Positions 1-9,119 of a DNA stretch of 64,000 bases are shown piece by piece. The notes beneath the pieces are model-generated. The model was not told the origin of the DNA. It did no database searches and was given only the letters and a program-made list of their open reading frames with translations. Made by a program: the position numbers and the translations under genes. This DNA is from Sphingomonas sp. Leaf21 (GTDB lineage: Bacteria > Pseudomonadota > Alphaproteobacteria > Sphingomonadales > Sphingomonadaceae). Location: positions 1 through 64,000 of the forward strand of contig NZ_CAKASM010000012.1 of the NCBI RefSeq assembly GCF_916858675.1, written 5' to 3'. Position 1 is the stretch's first letter. Each line of letters begins with the position of its first letter.

Positions 1-458
1 CGCGGTCCTTGCTTCGCGATCCGCCTCGGCATCTTCTGCCTGGATCGCCGCCACCGCAACGACCCTATATGTCCAGGCCTCGCGGCTAAAGGCGCCGGCG
101 CATGTTCAAGCATGTCTCAGGGCCCGGTTCGGCGGCACAGCCTCGCCATCGACGGAGCTTTTGTACCGCTTGCCCGCCTTGCATTGGGCATCGGACGCGA
201 TAAGCTGGCAGCGTGCGGACCCCGGTCCGCATCGAGGCTTGAGGACCTTGCCTGGGATATTTTGGCCGGGACGAACGATCGTTCCGGGCTGCTGGCGTAG
301 ATGTCCAGGCCGCGCTCGTCGGCTAAAAACGCCCGCCACGTCCCTTGCGCGAGTGACCCGATCGCCGGCCCGGCCGGCTCGCCTCGGCGCTGGAGGCGTC
401 CCATGTCTTCCGCAGACGCTGTCACGCGCGCCGCGCCGGCGCGTGTCCGCTGCTCGCC
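1..458. other. No recognisable gene upstream of the sigma factor
   Basis: Several long frames are open here on both strands, but this is expected at this GC content and none of their translations shows a motif I recognise. The longest minus-strand frame runs on through the sigma and FecR genes and is a shadow of them. The promoter of the sigma factor gene must lie in this stretch, but I cannot pick out convincing -35 and -10 boxes. The first bases could also belong to a gene that starts outside the window. Confidence 0.4.
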
Positions 459-1013
459 ATGAGCAGTGGATCGGCACTCCCTCGCGCACGTCGCGCCAAG
501 GACGACGATGCGCTCGTCGAGACGCTGTACGCGGTCGAGGCGCCTCGCCTGGCGCGATCGCGTGCAAGGCGCTCCGATCGCCAGGATGCCTTCGACCTCG
601 TCCATGACGCGTTCGTGCGACTGCTCGGACTGGGGCCGGAGCGATTACGATCCCTGGCGCAGGAGAAACCGGTGGCGTATCTCTGGAGGATCGCAACATC
701 GGTTGGACTGGACCAGGCCAAGCGCGACGTTCGCCGCGCCTCGGACATGCACGTCCCGCTCGACGGCGTCGAACTCGTTGCCCCCGATGTCGAGCGGCAA
801 CTCGAGGCGCGCGACGAATTGCGACGCATCGAACGCGCCGTCCAGGCCATGCGGCCTCGCACCCGTGCCATCTTTCTCGCGCACCGCGTCGACGGCATGA
901 GCTATGCCGAGATCGCGCAGGCCTGCGGGATTGGCGTGAAAGGGGTCGAGAAGCAGATGAGCCGGGCGATCGCCATTCTCGCCCATGAACTGGATCAGGC
1001 CGACAATGGCTGA
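459..1013 (+). CDS. ECF RNA polymerase sigma factor, FecI type
   Basis: A 184-residue extracytoplasmic-function sigma factor that should direct RNA polymerase to the promoters of this cell-surface signalling locus. Region 2 is seen around residues 42-60 (DAFDLVHDAFVRL), which would contact the -10 element. Region 4 helix-turn-helix lies around residues 133-172 (GMSYAEIAQACGIGVKGVEKQ), which would contact the -35 element. Length is normal for FecI-like factors. The gene overlaps the start of the anti-sigma gene by 8 bases, so the two are translationally linked. By family precedent it is held inactive by the downstream FecR protein and released when the TonB-dependent receptor is occupied. Which promoters it serves, for instance the receptor or the lasso peptide genes, cannot be read from the sequence. 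Confidence 0.9.
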   Translation: MSSGSALPRARRAKDDDALVETLYAVEAPRLARSRARRSDRQDAFDLVHDAFVRLLGLGPERLRSLAQEKPVAYLWRIATSVGLDQAKRDVRRASDMHVPLDGVELVAPDVERQLEARDELRRIERAVQAMRPRTRAIFLAHRVDGMSYAEIAQACGIGVKGVEKQMSRAIAILAHELDQADNG

Positions 1014-2004
1014 CGATCGACGGCTCCAGCGCGAGGCCGCGGCATGGCTCGCGCGTCTCCAGGCGCCCGATGGCGAACGCGATCGGGCCCGCTTCGAGGC
1101 GTGGCGCAACGCGGACCCTGCGCATTCCGCCGCCTTCGCCCGGGTCGAACGGCACTGGCAGGACAGCACCATCATGGCGCGGAGCGGCCTGCGCTACGGC
1201 GCACCGCTGACAAGGCCCTGGTGGCATGTCGGTGCGTCCACGCCCGCCCGCCTCGCCTTCGGCAGCGCCGCCGCCATGGCCCTTGTCGTCGCGGCATGGA
1301 GCATTTCGGATGCGCCGCGCGTCGTCGGGCCGGAACGCGTCGCCAGCGCCGTCGGCCAGCTTCGTAACATCCGCCTTCCCGATGGCTCACGCGTCACGCT
1401 CGATACCGACAGCACGCTGGCGATCCGTTACTCGGCCCAGGTCCGACAACTCGTGCTCGAGCAGGGCCGCGCGCGATTCACCGTGGCCCATGATCCGCGT
1501 CGCCCGTTCATCGTGGCGGCAGGTGCGATGACCGTCGTTGCACATGGCACGGTCTTCGATGTCGACACGCGAGCGAGCGGGGCGGGCGTGACGCTGATCC
1601 AGGGCATCGTCGAGGTCATCGCCCGATCGGCAAAGTCGCCGGAGCAACGCGTCCGGCTGACGGCCGGCAAGCAGGTCACCGCCACGGCGGATATGACCCG
1701 TCTCTCCGCGCCAAGGACGGTGCCAGCGGGCGCGACAGGCTGGACGAGCGGAATGCTCGGCTTCGATTCCGCGCCGCTCGATCGCGTCGTTGCCGAAGCG
1801 AACAGCTACACGTCAACCAAGCTGGTCCTTGCCGATCCCATGCTCGCCCGGCTGCGGGTCACCGGGGCATTCCCCGCCGACAAGCCCGAGGATCTGGCGG
1901 CCAGCCTTGCCCGCATGTTCGGCCTGCGCGTCGAAACGCGAGCGGATGGTGCCATCCTGCTGCTGCCGACCGGCGGCACCTCACGTGCGTCGCAAGGGGG
2001 GTAG
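1006..2004 (+). CDS. FecR-type anti-sigma factor / transmembrane regulator
   Basis: A 332-residue inner-membrane regulator. The N-terminal cytoplasmic part (about residues 5-45, AAWLARLQAPDG through FEAWRNADPAHSAAF) is the sigma-binding DUF4880 region. One membrane segment follows around residues 80-97. The periplasmic FecR domain comes next (IRLPDGSRVTLDTDSTLAI, then a pattern of short beta strands), and a C-terminal DUF4974-like domain ends the protein. I chose the ATG at 1006 because it overlaps the sigma factor stop and starts the conserved N-terminus; an upstream ATG at 985 would add seven residues. In the Fec paradigm the periplasmic part senses the receptor signalling domain and frees the sigma factor. 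The setting next to a lasso isopeptidase suggests that the ligand is the lasso peptide or its linear product. Confidence 0.92.
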   Translation: MADDRRLQREAAAWLARLQAPDGERDRARFEAWRNADPAHSAAFARVERHWQDSTIMARSGLRYGAPLTRPWWHVGASTPARLAFGSAAAMALVVAAWSISDAPRVVGPERVASAVGQLRNIRLPDGSRVTLDTDSTLAIRYSAQVRQLVLEQGRARFTVAHDPRRPFIVAAGAMTVVAHGTVFDVDTRASGAGVTLIQGIVEVIARSAKSPEQRVRLTAGKQVTATADMTRLSAPRTVPAGATGWTSGMLGFDSAPLDRVVAEANSYTSTKLVLADPMLARLRVTGAFPADKPEDLAASLARMFGLRVETRADGAILLLPTGGTSRASQGG

Positions 2005-2062
2005 ATGGATCGCGTGTCGTTGAACCCGGTGGAGCGGCGATCATGCCGCAGGGGGAACGACG

Positions 2063-4621
2063 ATGAATCGCTTCTATCTCGGGGGTGCCGGCCTTGCCTG
2101 CCTGGCCTTTGTTGCACCGGCCAATGGGCAGGCACGCGACGAACACGCCTATGACCTGCCCGCCCAGCCGCTGGGATCGGCGCTCATGGCGATCGCCCGG
2201 ACGACCGGGCAGGCCGTCATGGTCGATGCGGCCCTTGTTGCCGGGCGCCGCGCGCCGTCGCTCAAGGGGCGATTCGATGCTGCGGGCGCGCTGGCACGCG
2301 TGCTCGCCGGGTCGGGCCTGCGGGCGGAGCCGATCAACCAGGGATTCGTGGTTCGGCCGAGCGGCACGCCGCAGGTCCGGGCCGAGGCGGAACAGTCCCC
2401 GGACACGGACATCGTGGTCACCGGAAGCCGCGTTCGCGGCGCCCCGGTCGCCTTGACGCTGATCGTCCGCACCGCCGACACGATCCGCAACGAAGGCCAG
2501 GCGACGCTTGCCGACGTCATCCGGACCATCCCGCAGAATTTCGGGGGCGGCCAGAACCCCGGCATCGGCGCCAATGTGCCCGCGGCAAGCGGCGTCAATG
2601 TCGGGAGCGGATCGTCGCTCAACCTGCGCGGCCTCGGCAGCGACGCGACATTGACGCTGCTCAATGGCCGGCGGCTCGCCTACAGTGCCTCGCGCCAGAG
2701 CGTCGATGTCTCCGCGATCCCGGTAAATGCGGTCGAGCGGATCGAGATCGTCGCGGACGGCGCTTCCGCGCTCTACGGGTCGGACGCGATCGCCGGGGTC
2801 GCCAATATCCGGCTGCGGCGCGACGCCCAGGGGCTGACCACGAGCGCTCGCCTTGGCGCCTCCACCGACGGCGGCAATGTCGAGCAGGTGTACGGCCTCG
2901 TCGCGGGAAAGCGATGGTCCGGCGGCGGCATGCTGCTCGCCTATGAGTTCGGGCGCAGCACCGCCATCCGCGCCGTCGACCGCGACTATGCCCGCGACTG
3001 GGTGCCCGGGCTCGATCTCTACCCATCGCTCCGGCGGCACAGCGTGGTGCTGAGCGGCCACCAGGGGCTCGGCGACGCTGTCGAGCTGTCGCTCGACCTG
3101 CTCTACAACAATCGCCGCAGCTTCTCCCAGTTTCCGTTGAGCGCCGCCGGGGTGGCGCCCTTTCGACACGCCGAGCAGCCCTCCGAGAGCGACTCGGCCG
3201 CGATCGCGCCGGCACTGCGCTGGTCTCCGGGCGCGTGGCGCTTCGAACTCGCGGGCAGCGCGGGCCGGGACCGGGTCCATTATGCGACCAACCAGTTCAC
3301 CGGCACCCAGCTGACCAGCCGGACCTTCGGCTGCTATTGCAATGATGCCCATAGCGTCGAGCTCGCGGCCGATGGCCCGCTCTTCGCCTTGCCCGGCGGT
3401 CCTGCCAAGATCGCGCTGGGCGTCGGCTATCGTGATAACCGGCTGGTCAGCCAGCGCGGCGATAACAGCGCACAAAACGTCGATGCGCATCAGGACAGTC
3501 GCTACGCCTATGCTGAGGCCAGCCTGCCACTCATCGGCCCCGCCCAAGCCGTCCCGCTTGTCCATCGCCTCGATGCCAGCCTGGCCCTTCGCCATGAAGA
3601 CTATCCCGGCATTGATGCGGTCACCACCCCCAAGCTCGGCCTAGTCTACGCACCGACGCCCGACGTCTCGTTGAAAGCGAGCTGGGGCCGGTCCTTCCGT
3701 GCACCGACCCTCCTCCAGCGCTACCAGCCACTGGTGGTCGCCGCACTTCCGGCCACCGTATTTGGCGGGACCGGCCTGCCATCGGGGGCCACGGCCCTGC
3801 TCTTGTCCGGGGGACGCGATACCCTGCAGCCTGAGCGTGCACGTAGCTGGTCGACGACGCTGGCACTGCATCCCGGCAAGGTCGACGGGCTGAGCATCGA
3901 GATCAGCTATTTCGAGACGCTCTATCGGGATCGCATCGTGGCACCGGTCACCTTCATTGCCCGTGCGCTCGCCGATCCCGCCTATGCCGACCAGGTGCTG
4001 CGCTCCCCCAGCCTTGCGACCCTCGAGAGTCTGCGTCTCGGGGCGGGGCAGTTCCTCAACGCCACGGGTCGCGCCTATGACCCTGCGAGCGTGGTCGCGG
4101 TCATCGACAACGCCAACCGCAATGCCGGGCGGCAGCGCGTAAAGGGCCTCGACATGCTGGCCCGCCTCGATCGCAGCGTTGGCGCCGGGCAGATCAACGC
4201 CACCCTTTCCGGCGCCTATCTGCAAAGCGACCAGCAGCTGACGCCGGCACAACCCATCGTCGATCTGGCCGGCACGATCTTCAACCCTCCTCATTTTCGC
4301 GGACGAGCCACCCTCGGCTGGACCCAGGGCGGCTTGACGATCACCGGCGCGGTGAGCCGGATCGGCGGGGTCGAGGACCGACGGACCACGCCGGCGCGCC
4401 GTGTCGGCGGCATGACGCAGGGCGACCTTACGCTTCGCTATCGCACCGGCCCAGGACCAACATGGTGGCACGGTGTCGACCTTGTCGTCACCGCACAGAA
4501 CATCCTGGATGCCAAGCCCAGCGCGATCGCGACGACGCTGCCGTACGACACGCCCTACGATTCGACCAATTATTCGCCCTTCGGGCGTGTCCTCGCGATT
4601 TCGGCGACCAAGTCGTGGTGA
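2063..4621 (+). CDS. TonB-dependent receptor with N-terminal signalling (STN) domain
   Basis: An 852-residue outer-membrane transporter. A signal peptide of about 25 residues is followed by a secretin/TonB short N-terminal (STN) domain around residues 29-97. The TonB box DIVVTGSR (2408-2431) is next, then the plug with an NLRGLGSDATLTLLNGRR motif. The remainder is a 22-strand barrel type sequence ending in an aromatic residue (SATKSW), as outer-membrane insertion usually requires. The STN domain marks it as a signalling receptor, matching the sigma/anti-sigma pair just upstream. The next gene overlaps its stop or begins 5 bases later, so receptor and isopeptidase are co-expressed. In astexin-type lasso loci such a receptor is thought to import the folded peptide. 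The ligand itself is inferred from context. Confidence 0.93.
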   Translation: MNRFYLGGAGLACLAFVAPANGQARDEHAYDLPAQPLGSALMAIARTTGQAVMVDAALVAGRRAPSLKGRFDAAGALARVLAGSGLRAEPINQGFVVRPSGTPQVRAEAEQSPDTDIVVTGSRVRGAPVALTLIVRTADTIRNEGQATLADVIRTIPQNFGGGQNPGIGANVPAASGVNVGSGSSLNLRGLGSDATLTLLNGRRLAYSASRQSVDVSAIPVNAVERIEIVADGASALYGSDAIAGVANIRLRRDAQGLTTSARLGASTDGGNVEQVYGLVAGKRWSGGGMLLAYEFGRSTAIRAVDRDYARDWVPGLDLYPSLRRHSVVLSGHQGLGDAVELSLDLLYNNRRSFSQFPLSAAGVAPFRHAEQPSESDSAAIAPALRWSPGAWRFELAGSAGRDRVHYATNQFTGTQLTSRTFGCYCNDAHSVELAADGPLFALPGGPAKIALGVGYRDNRLVSQRGDNSAQNVDAHQDSRYAYAEASLPLIGPAQAVPLVHRLDASLALRHEDYPGIDAVTTPKLGLVYAPTPDVSLKASWGRSFRAPTLLQRYQPLVVAALPATVFGGTGLPSGATALLLSGGRDTLQPERARSWSTTLALHPGKVDGLSIEISYFETLYRDRIVAPVTFIARALADPAYADQVLRSPSLATLESLRLGAGQFLNATGRAYDPASVVAVIDNANRNAGRQRVKGLDMLARLDRSVGAGQINATLSGAYLQSDQQLTPAQPIVDLAGTIFNPPHFRGRATLGWTQGGLTITGAVSRIGGVEDRRTTPARRVGGMTQGDLTLRYRTGPGPTWWHGVDLVVTAQNILDAKPSAIATTLPYDTPYDSTNYSPFGRVLAISATKSW

Positions 4622-4626
4622 GCGTT

Positions 4627-6723
4627 ATGCTGCTGGCCGCTGGCCTCGCTGTCGCTGATATCGATGCCGCGCCCCCGCCATGCCCCAGCATCATGCCGGC
4701 ATTCACCCCGGCCGCCGCAGCGGGACGGCCGGTCTCGCTCGACGATCTCCTGGCCTTGCGGGACATCGGCCAGCCCGACCCCTCGGTCGGTGGACCGAGC
4801 CCGCTCGCCGTCTCGCCCGATGGTCGCCGGATCGCGTTCGTCATCTCTCGCGCCGCCCCCGTGGCCAATCGCGTCTGCCAGGCCTTGGTCGTGCTCGGCC
4901 TCGAGCCGCAGGCTCGGCCACGGATCGTCGATGAAGGCGGCGAGGCGATACGCGCGGAAAATGTCGTGCGCGGGTCGCGGACCGGCAGCGGCCTGCCTGC
5001 GACCATCGTCCCGGCATGGTCGCCCAATGGGCGATACCTGGCCTATCTCAAGCGTGTCGGCGGCCGGACGCAGGCCTGGCGTGTCTCGGTCGACGACGGC
5101 ACCGCCGTGCGGATCACCGACGCGCCGGTCGATGTCGAGGCCATCGCGTGGAGCGAGGATGGGTCAAGGCTTGTCTTTGCGACGCGGCCCGGGCGAACGA
5201 CCTTCGCCGACGCGGTGCGCGCCGAGGGGCGCAACGGATTCCTGTTCGACCATCGCGTCATCCCGCCCAACGGCTTTGCACCGCAGCTGCCGGGCAACCT
5301 CGATAGAGTCGTTTGGTCGGTTCCCCGGGAGGGCGGATCGGTTGCGCGTGCCGGTCGCCAGGACATCGCACGCCTGGGTGGTGAACCGATATTGAGCGAG
5401 CCCTCTCCTTTGAATGCCGTGACATCGGACGGGCGGAAGGCGGGCGCCGAGGCGGACGGTCCGTCCCCCTTTGCCGGCCGCCGGATCTGGGCCGACGGGA
5501 ACGGCGGCCGGCTGGCCTGTATCGCCTCCGAATGCCATGGCTCGATCCGCGGGATGTGGTGGGGCCCCGATGGCCGCAGCCTTCTCTTCCTCCGCTATGA
5601 GGGCCCGAACAACGAGCGTACGTCGCTCTTTCGCTGGACGCCGGGCGAGGCTGCAGTCCGTCGCATCTTGATTACCGAGGATGCGCTGGTCGGCTGCACC
5701 ATGGCGCCCCAGGAGCTGCTGTGCCTGCGCGAAGCATCGCTGGCACCACGCCGCATCGTGGGAATCGACCTGGCCAGCGGTACCGCACGAACCGTCCTCG
5801 ACCCGAACCCAGAGTTCGCGTCACTAGCCAAGCCCCATGTCGAGCGCCTGCGCTGGACGAACCCTGCGGGCCTTCCCGCCTGGGGCGATCTCGTCCTGCC
5901 TGCAGGACGACCGCCCGCCAGCGGCTGGCCGCTCGTCATCGTCCAGTACACCAGCCGCGGCTTCCTGCGCGGCGGCACGGGCGACGAATATCCGATCCTG
6001 CCGCTGGCGGCGAATGGGATCGCGGTGCTGAGCTTTCAGCGGCCGCCGCTTGTCGTGCAAGCCAAGCCCAACCTCTCGAGCGCCCAGGCCGTCGCGGCAG
6101 TCTTGCGCAACTGGGACGAGCGCCGCAGCACCCATGCTTCGCTCGAAGCGGGATTAGCGAAGCTTGCCGCGCGCGGCGACATCGACCGCGACCGGATGGG
6201 CATCACCGGGCTGAGCGACGGATCGACCACGGCGCGCTATGCTCTGGTCGCCGGCATGCCGTTCCGCGCCGCGTCGCTCAGCACCTGCTGCCGCTACCTG
6301 CGAAGCGACCTCATCTACGGAGGCGCCGTCCTCGCCGACGAGATGCGTGCCATGGGCTTCCCGAAGGTGACCGCCGACGATCCCGCATTCTGGGCGCCGA
6401 TATCCTTGCCCCAGGCGGCCCACCGGCTGCGGACGCCCATTCTCTTCCAGCTGGCCGACGAGGAAGGCCTGTTCGCGCTCGAGACATTCGCGGCCCTGCG
6501 CGAGAACGACGTCCCCGTCGAGCTGCGCATCTTCCCGGACGAGCATCACATCAAATGGCAGCCGGCGCACCGGGCCGCGGTCTATGCCCGCAATCTCGAC
6601 TGGTTCCGCTTCTGGCTCAGGGGGGAGGAGGATCCCGATCCCGCCAAGCGCGCCCAGTATCGGCGGTGGCGGGACTGGCGCGATCATTCGGCACTGACCC
6701 GACCTCCGGCATCAGCCCCATGA
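4627..6723 (+). CDS. atxE: Lasso peptide isopeptidase (prolyl-oligopeptidase-like, AtxE type)
   Basis: Opens lasso peptides by hydrolysing the isopeptide bond between the first residue and the ring-closing acidic side chain. The protein is 698 residues from the ATG at 4627; a GTG at 4618 overlapping the receptor stop is an alternative. A short hydrophobic N-terminus suggests export to the periplasm. A beta-propeller half precedes a C-terminal alpha/beta-hydrolase domain. The nucleophile is Ser530 in GLSDGS, with Asp611 (ADEEG) and His640/641 (DEHH) completing the triad; these positions fall close to those reported for AtxE2. The Gly-x-Ser-Asp-Gly elbow departs from the usual GxSxGG and is typical of this isopeptidase group. 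It converges on and overlaps the cyclase gene by 12 bases. Confidence 0.93.
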   Translation: MLLAAGLAVADIDAAPPPCPSIMPAFTPAAAAGRPVSLDDLLALRDIGQPDPSVGGPSPLAVSPDGRRIAFVISRAAPVANRVCQALVVLGLEPQARPRIVDEGGEAIRAENVVRGSRTGSGLPATIVPAWSPNGRYLAYLKRVGGRTQAWRVSVDDGTAVRITDAPVDVEAIAWSEDGSRLVFATRPGRTTFADAVRAEGRNGFLFDHRVIPPNGFAPQLPGNLDRVVWSVPREGGSVARAGRQDIARLGGEPILSEPSPLNAVTSDGRKAGAEADGPSPFAGRRIWADGNGGRLACIASECHGSIRGMWWGPDGRSLLFLRYEGPNNERTSLFRWTPGEAAVRRILITEDALVGCTMAPQELLCLREASLAPRRIVGIDLASGTARTVLDPNPEFASLAKPHVERLRWTNPAGLPAWGDLVLPAGRPPASGWPLVIVQYTSRGFLRGGTGDEYPILPLAANGIAVLSFQRPPLVVQAKPNLSSAQAVAAVLRNWDERRSTHASLEAGLAKLAARGDIDRDRMGITGLSDGSTTARYALVAGMPFRAASLSTCCRYLRSDLIYGGAVLADEMRAMGFPKVTADDPAFWAPISLPQAAHRLRTPILFQLADEEGLFALETFAALRENDVPVELRIFPDEHHIKWQPAHRAAVYARNLDWFRFWLRGEEDPDPAKRAQYRRWRDWRDHSALTRPPASAP

Positions 6724-8439
6724 CCGCGCCCACGCCTCGGCGTCGGCGAGTTGCAGAAGGCGGGCAAAGCGCAGGTCGCGGGCCGGTCCCGGCGCCAGCG
6801 CGGCCTCCACCGTCGCCCGGTCGATGACGCCATGGACGGCCAGGCATCCGTCGAGCAGGAAAGGCCGCAACATGTCGGCCTCCCGCTCAACCAGTCGCGC
6901 GAGGAAGCCGGTCGGCGTCCCCTTGGATCGCCGCCCCACCACCGATGCGGGCAGGCGAGCGGCATAGGCTTGTCGGACGGGCACGCGATTGCGTCCCTCT
7001 TCGAACCACATCCAGCTCGGCACTCGAAGCGCGGCCTCAGCAATCGGCTGCGAGACGAGGGGCGACAGGAGCGCCGGCTGTCGGTCCGGATCGAGGTCAT
7101 CCGCGACCGCCATGGCGGCAAGAAGCAGGCCGACCTGCGCGGCCTTGCCCGGCGGCGTTCCTCGCGGCGCCTCGAGCCATGGATGAGAAGGATCAAGGCC
7201 ATCGACCACCCGGGGGTCAAGGAGACTGTGGTCGACCGGCCAGCGATAGGCCGCACGACGCGTCATCAGGCGCGCGCCGGCGCGGGCCAGGACAGCGGCA
7301 AGGCTGACCTGGGCCATCCGTGCGATAGAGGCCGCCGTTGCGAGTGGTCGGCCCCCCCTGGCCGTGGCGAGCAGGGCGTCGACTACCGGGGCCACGCTTT
7401 GCAGCGAGCAGAACATGTTGTCGCCGCCACCGCCATCGATGACCAGTGCCGAGCCGGTTTCTCTCGCCAGGTCGTCCGCGGCAGCAAAAGTGGCCTGGCG
7501 GAACTGGGCGCCGGTCGGTCGTGGCAAGCCACGCGCGAGGGGACGGGTAAGATCGACTTGCCGAGGATCGCGAACGACCTCGAACAACGGGACGTCGAGA
7601 TGGCGCGCCACGGTCCGGGCATGGTCGCGTTCGTCGCCCTGCGCGTCCGCGACCGCCATTGTCAGGCAGGTGAAGCGGCGTCCGCTGGACGCCAGCGCCG
7701 CCGCCACGACCGACGAATCCAGCCCGCCGGACAGGAGCAGGATCGCCGGCACGTCGACGGGGGGGCGTGACACGACCGCAGCGTCGATCGCCCCCGCCAA
7801 GGCGTCCGCCGCCACATCGCGCGTATGGAATGCCTGCGCCCGGTCGGCCCATGACCAGGGAGACCAGTACCGCTCCAGGTGAATGCCGCGGTCGGAAACC
7901 TGGATTGCCTCGCCGCCGCCAAGTTCCTCGACGCCGTGCAGGCAGGTGCGCCCATTGCGAAGGTCGGTGGCGGCGAGGAATTGGCCCAGGGCATGCCAGT
8001 CGACAGCCGGAGTCGTACCCCCGAATGCGCCCAATAGCCGAACCGAAGAGGCCAGGACGACATAGTCGGGCGTCTCATGCCAATAGCATGACAAGCTGCC
8101 GAACGGCGCGCGCAAGGCGTAGGGGCCGTCACGCGAGGTGCCGAAGGCAACGTAATCGCCCCAATGGTCACGCGTCAGTTCACTTGCCGCGCTTACAGTC
8201 CCGGACGAGGCGCGGAGTGTCGCTTCCGTCAGCGGCGTGGCCTCTCCGCGTCGGAATAGCGATCCGACAATCCAGCTTCCCGGCGTTGGAATCGCATGCG
8301 ACGCTGCGATCATCATCCGATCGTCGATGTGGCATAGCCCAAGGCCAGCCCCGCTGGCTGCCTTGGAAAAGAGAGCTTGCTCTCCTGCGCCGAAGGGCTT
8401 GGGCTTGGCCAGCCATGCAGCGAACGCCGGCCTGATCAT
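6712..8439 (-). CDS. atxC: Lasso peptide cyclase (asparagine-synthetase-like, C protein)
   Basis: ATP-dependent macrolactam synthetase that activates the ring-closing Asp or Glu side chain as an adenylate and joins it to the new N-terminal glycine of the core. The protein is 575 residues. The N-terminal part is glutaminase-like but lacks the catalytic Cys at position 2, as in lasso cyclases. The synthetase domain holds the pyrophosphate loop SGGLDSS at residues 227-233. I chose the ATG at 8439 because it overlaps the B stop codon as ATGA; longer in-frame starts would run into the B gene. It is the last gene of the A-B-C operon and overlaps the convergent isopeptidase by 12 bases. Confidence 0.93.
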   Translation of the reverse strand: MIRPAFAAWLAKPKPFGAGEQALFSKAASGAGLGLCHIDDRMMIAASHAIPTPGSWIVGSLFRRGEATPLTEATLRASSGTVSAASELTRDHWGDYVAFGTSRDGPYALRAPFGSLSCYWHETPDYVVLASSVRLLGAFGGTTPAVDWHALGQFLAATDLRNGRTCLHGVEELGGGEAIQVSDRGIHLERYWSPWSWADRAQAFHTRDVAADALAGAIDAAVVSRPPVDVPAILLLSGGLDSSVVAAALASSGRRFTCLTMAVADAQGDERDHARTVARHLDVPLFEVVRDPRQVDLTRPLARGLPRPTGAQFRQATFAAADDLARETGSALVIDGGGGDNMFCSLQSVAPVVDALLATARGGRPLATAASIARMAQVSLAAVLARAGARLMTRRAAYRWPVDHSLLDPRVVDGLDPSHPWLEAPRGTPPGKAAQVGLLLAAMAVADDLDPDRQPALLSPLVSQPIAEAALRVPSWMWFEEGRNRVPVRQAYAARLPASVVGRRSKGTPTGFLARLVEREADMLRPFLLDGCLAVHGVIDRATVEAALAPGPARDLRFARLLQLADAEAWARSWG

Positions 8440-9077
8440 ATCACCAGGACCGGCGTGAACGCGTGAACGACATGCAACTCGTCGTTGAGCACTTCGGTGT
8501 CGCGCTGGACCCAGGCATGCGCCGCGAACGGGTTCAACTGCACGCCGAAGACAAGCCGGGCATCGGTAGAAGCACACCGCCGGGCCAGCGCCAGCGACAG
8601 GGGAAGACAGTTCCCCGCCGGGCTGACCAGCAGGCGCAGTCGCGCAAAGGCGCCCGCATGGCGATCGGCATGGCGGGCAGTTCCGCTCCACCGCTCTCGC
8701 CGACGCTGAAGCCCTGCAAGTTCACATCCTAGGCCACGCCTGCGTATGCGCCAGGTGCTCGCCGCGAAGCACAGTCCGGCAATCATCGTCGAGGACCCGG
8801 GCTTGGTGTCGATTACCTCGAGGCGACTGGTCCGCGCGCGCGGGAAATCGCAAGGCACAAGAGGCTCTCCCTTGGCGCTGTCGAGCAGTCCGGCCCGGAC
8901 GAGTGCGAGGAGCGGTGCCGCCTCATCACCCGCAAGTTCTGCACCGGCGCATTGTCGGTTAAGGGCTTGGCTCATTGCGACTGGAAGCATCCAATAGCGA
9001 TCCAAGCGGGCATCGAGGAAGATCACGCTCTCGCCGATTGAGCAGAAGCCGACCAACGGGGGTAGGAAGAACCTCAT
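8436..9077 (-). CDS. atxB: Lasso peptide leader-binding and leader peptidase (fused B protein)
   Basis: A 213-residue protein fusing two roles. Residues 1 to about 75 resemble a PqqD-like recognition element that grips the precursor leader. The rest is a transglutaminase-like cysteine protease that cuts the leader off. Likely catalytic residues are Cys157 (PAGNCLPLSLA), His187 (AAHAWV) and Asp199 (VLNDE). I chose the ATG at 9077 since the protein from there matches the family start; a longer frame to 9107 would begin inside the perfect palindrome between genes A and B. It is translated just after the precursor and coupled to the cyclase through an ATGA overlap. Confidence 0.9.
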   Translation of the reverse strand: MRFFLPPLVGFCSIGESVIFLDARLDRYWMLPVAMSQALNRQCAGAELAGDEAAPLLALVRAGLLDSAKGEPLVPCDFPRARTSRLEVIDTKPGSSTMIAGLCFAASTWRIRRRGLGCELAGLQRRRERWSGTARHADRHAGAFARLRLLVSPAGNCLPLSLALARRCASTDARLVFGVQLNPFAAHAWVQRDTEVLNDELHVVHAFTPVLVI

Positions 9078-9085
9078 CGCGAAAC

Positions 9086-9113
9086 GGCGGGGTGTTCCCG
9101 GGAACACCCCGCC
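9086..9113. repeat. Perfect 28-bp palindrome between lasso genes A and B
   Basis: Two 14-base arms (GGCGGGGTGTTCCC and its exact complement) abut with no spacer, 6 bases after the precursor stop and 8 bases before the B start. In RNA it would form a very GC-rich hairpin with a minimal loop. Followed on the transcribed strand by GC-rich sequence rather than a U tract, it is more likely an attenuator or a 3'-end stabiliser for the precursor message than a full terminator. This would favour a high ratio of precursor to enzymes. Confidence 0.85.
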
Positions 9114-9119
9114 ACCCTT

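Noticed and set aside
106..1227. Long minus-strand frame of 373 codons at the left edge
   Set aside because: It overlaps the sigma factor and the FecR start, is extremely rich in Arg and Pro and has no motif; it is a compositional shadow.
1859..3595. 578-codon minus-strand frame opposite the TonB receptor
   Set aside because: The plus strand encodes a clear receptor across the whole span and the antisense product has no recognisable domain.
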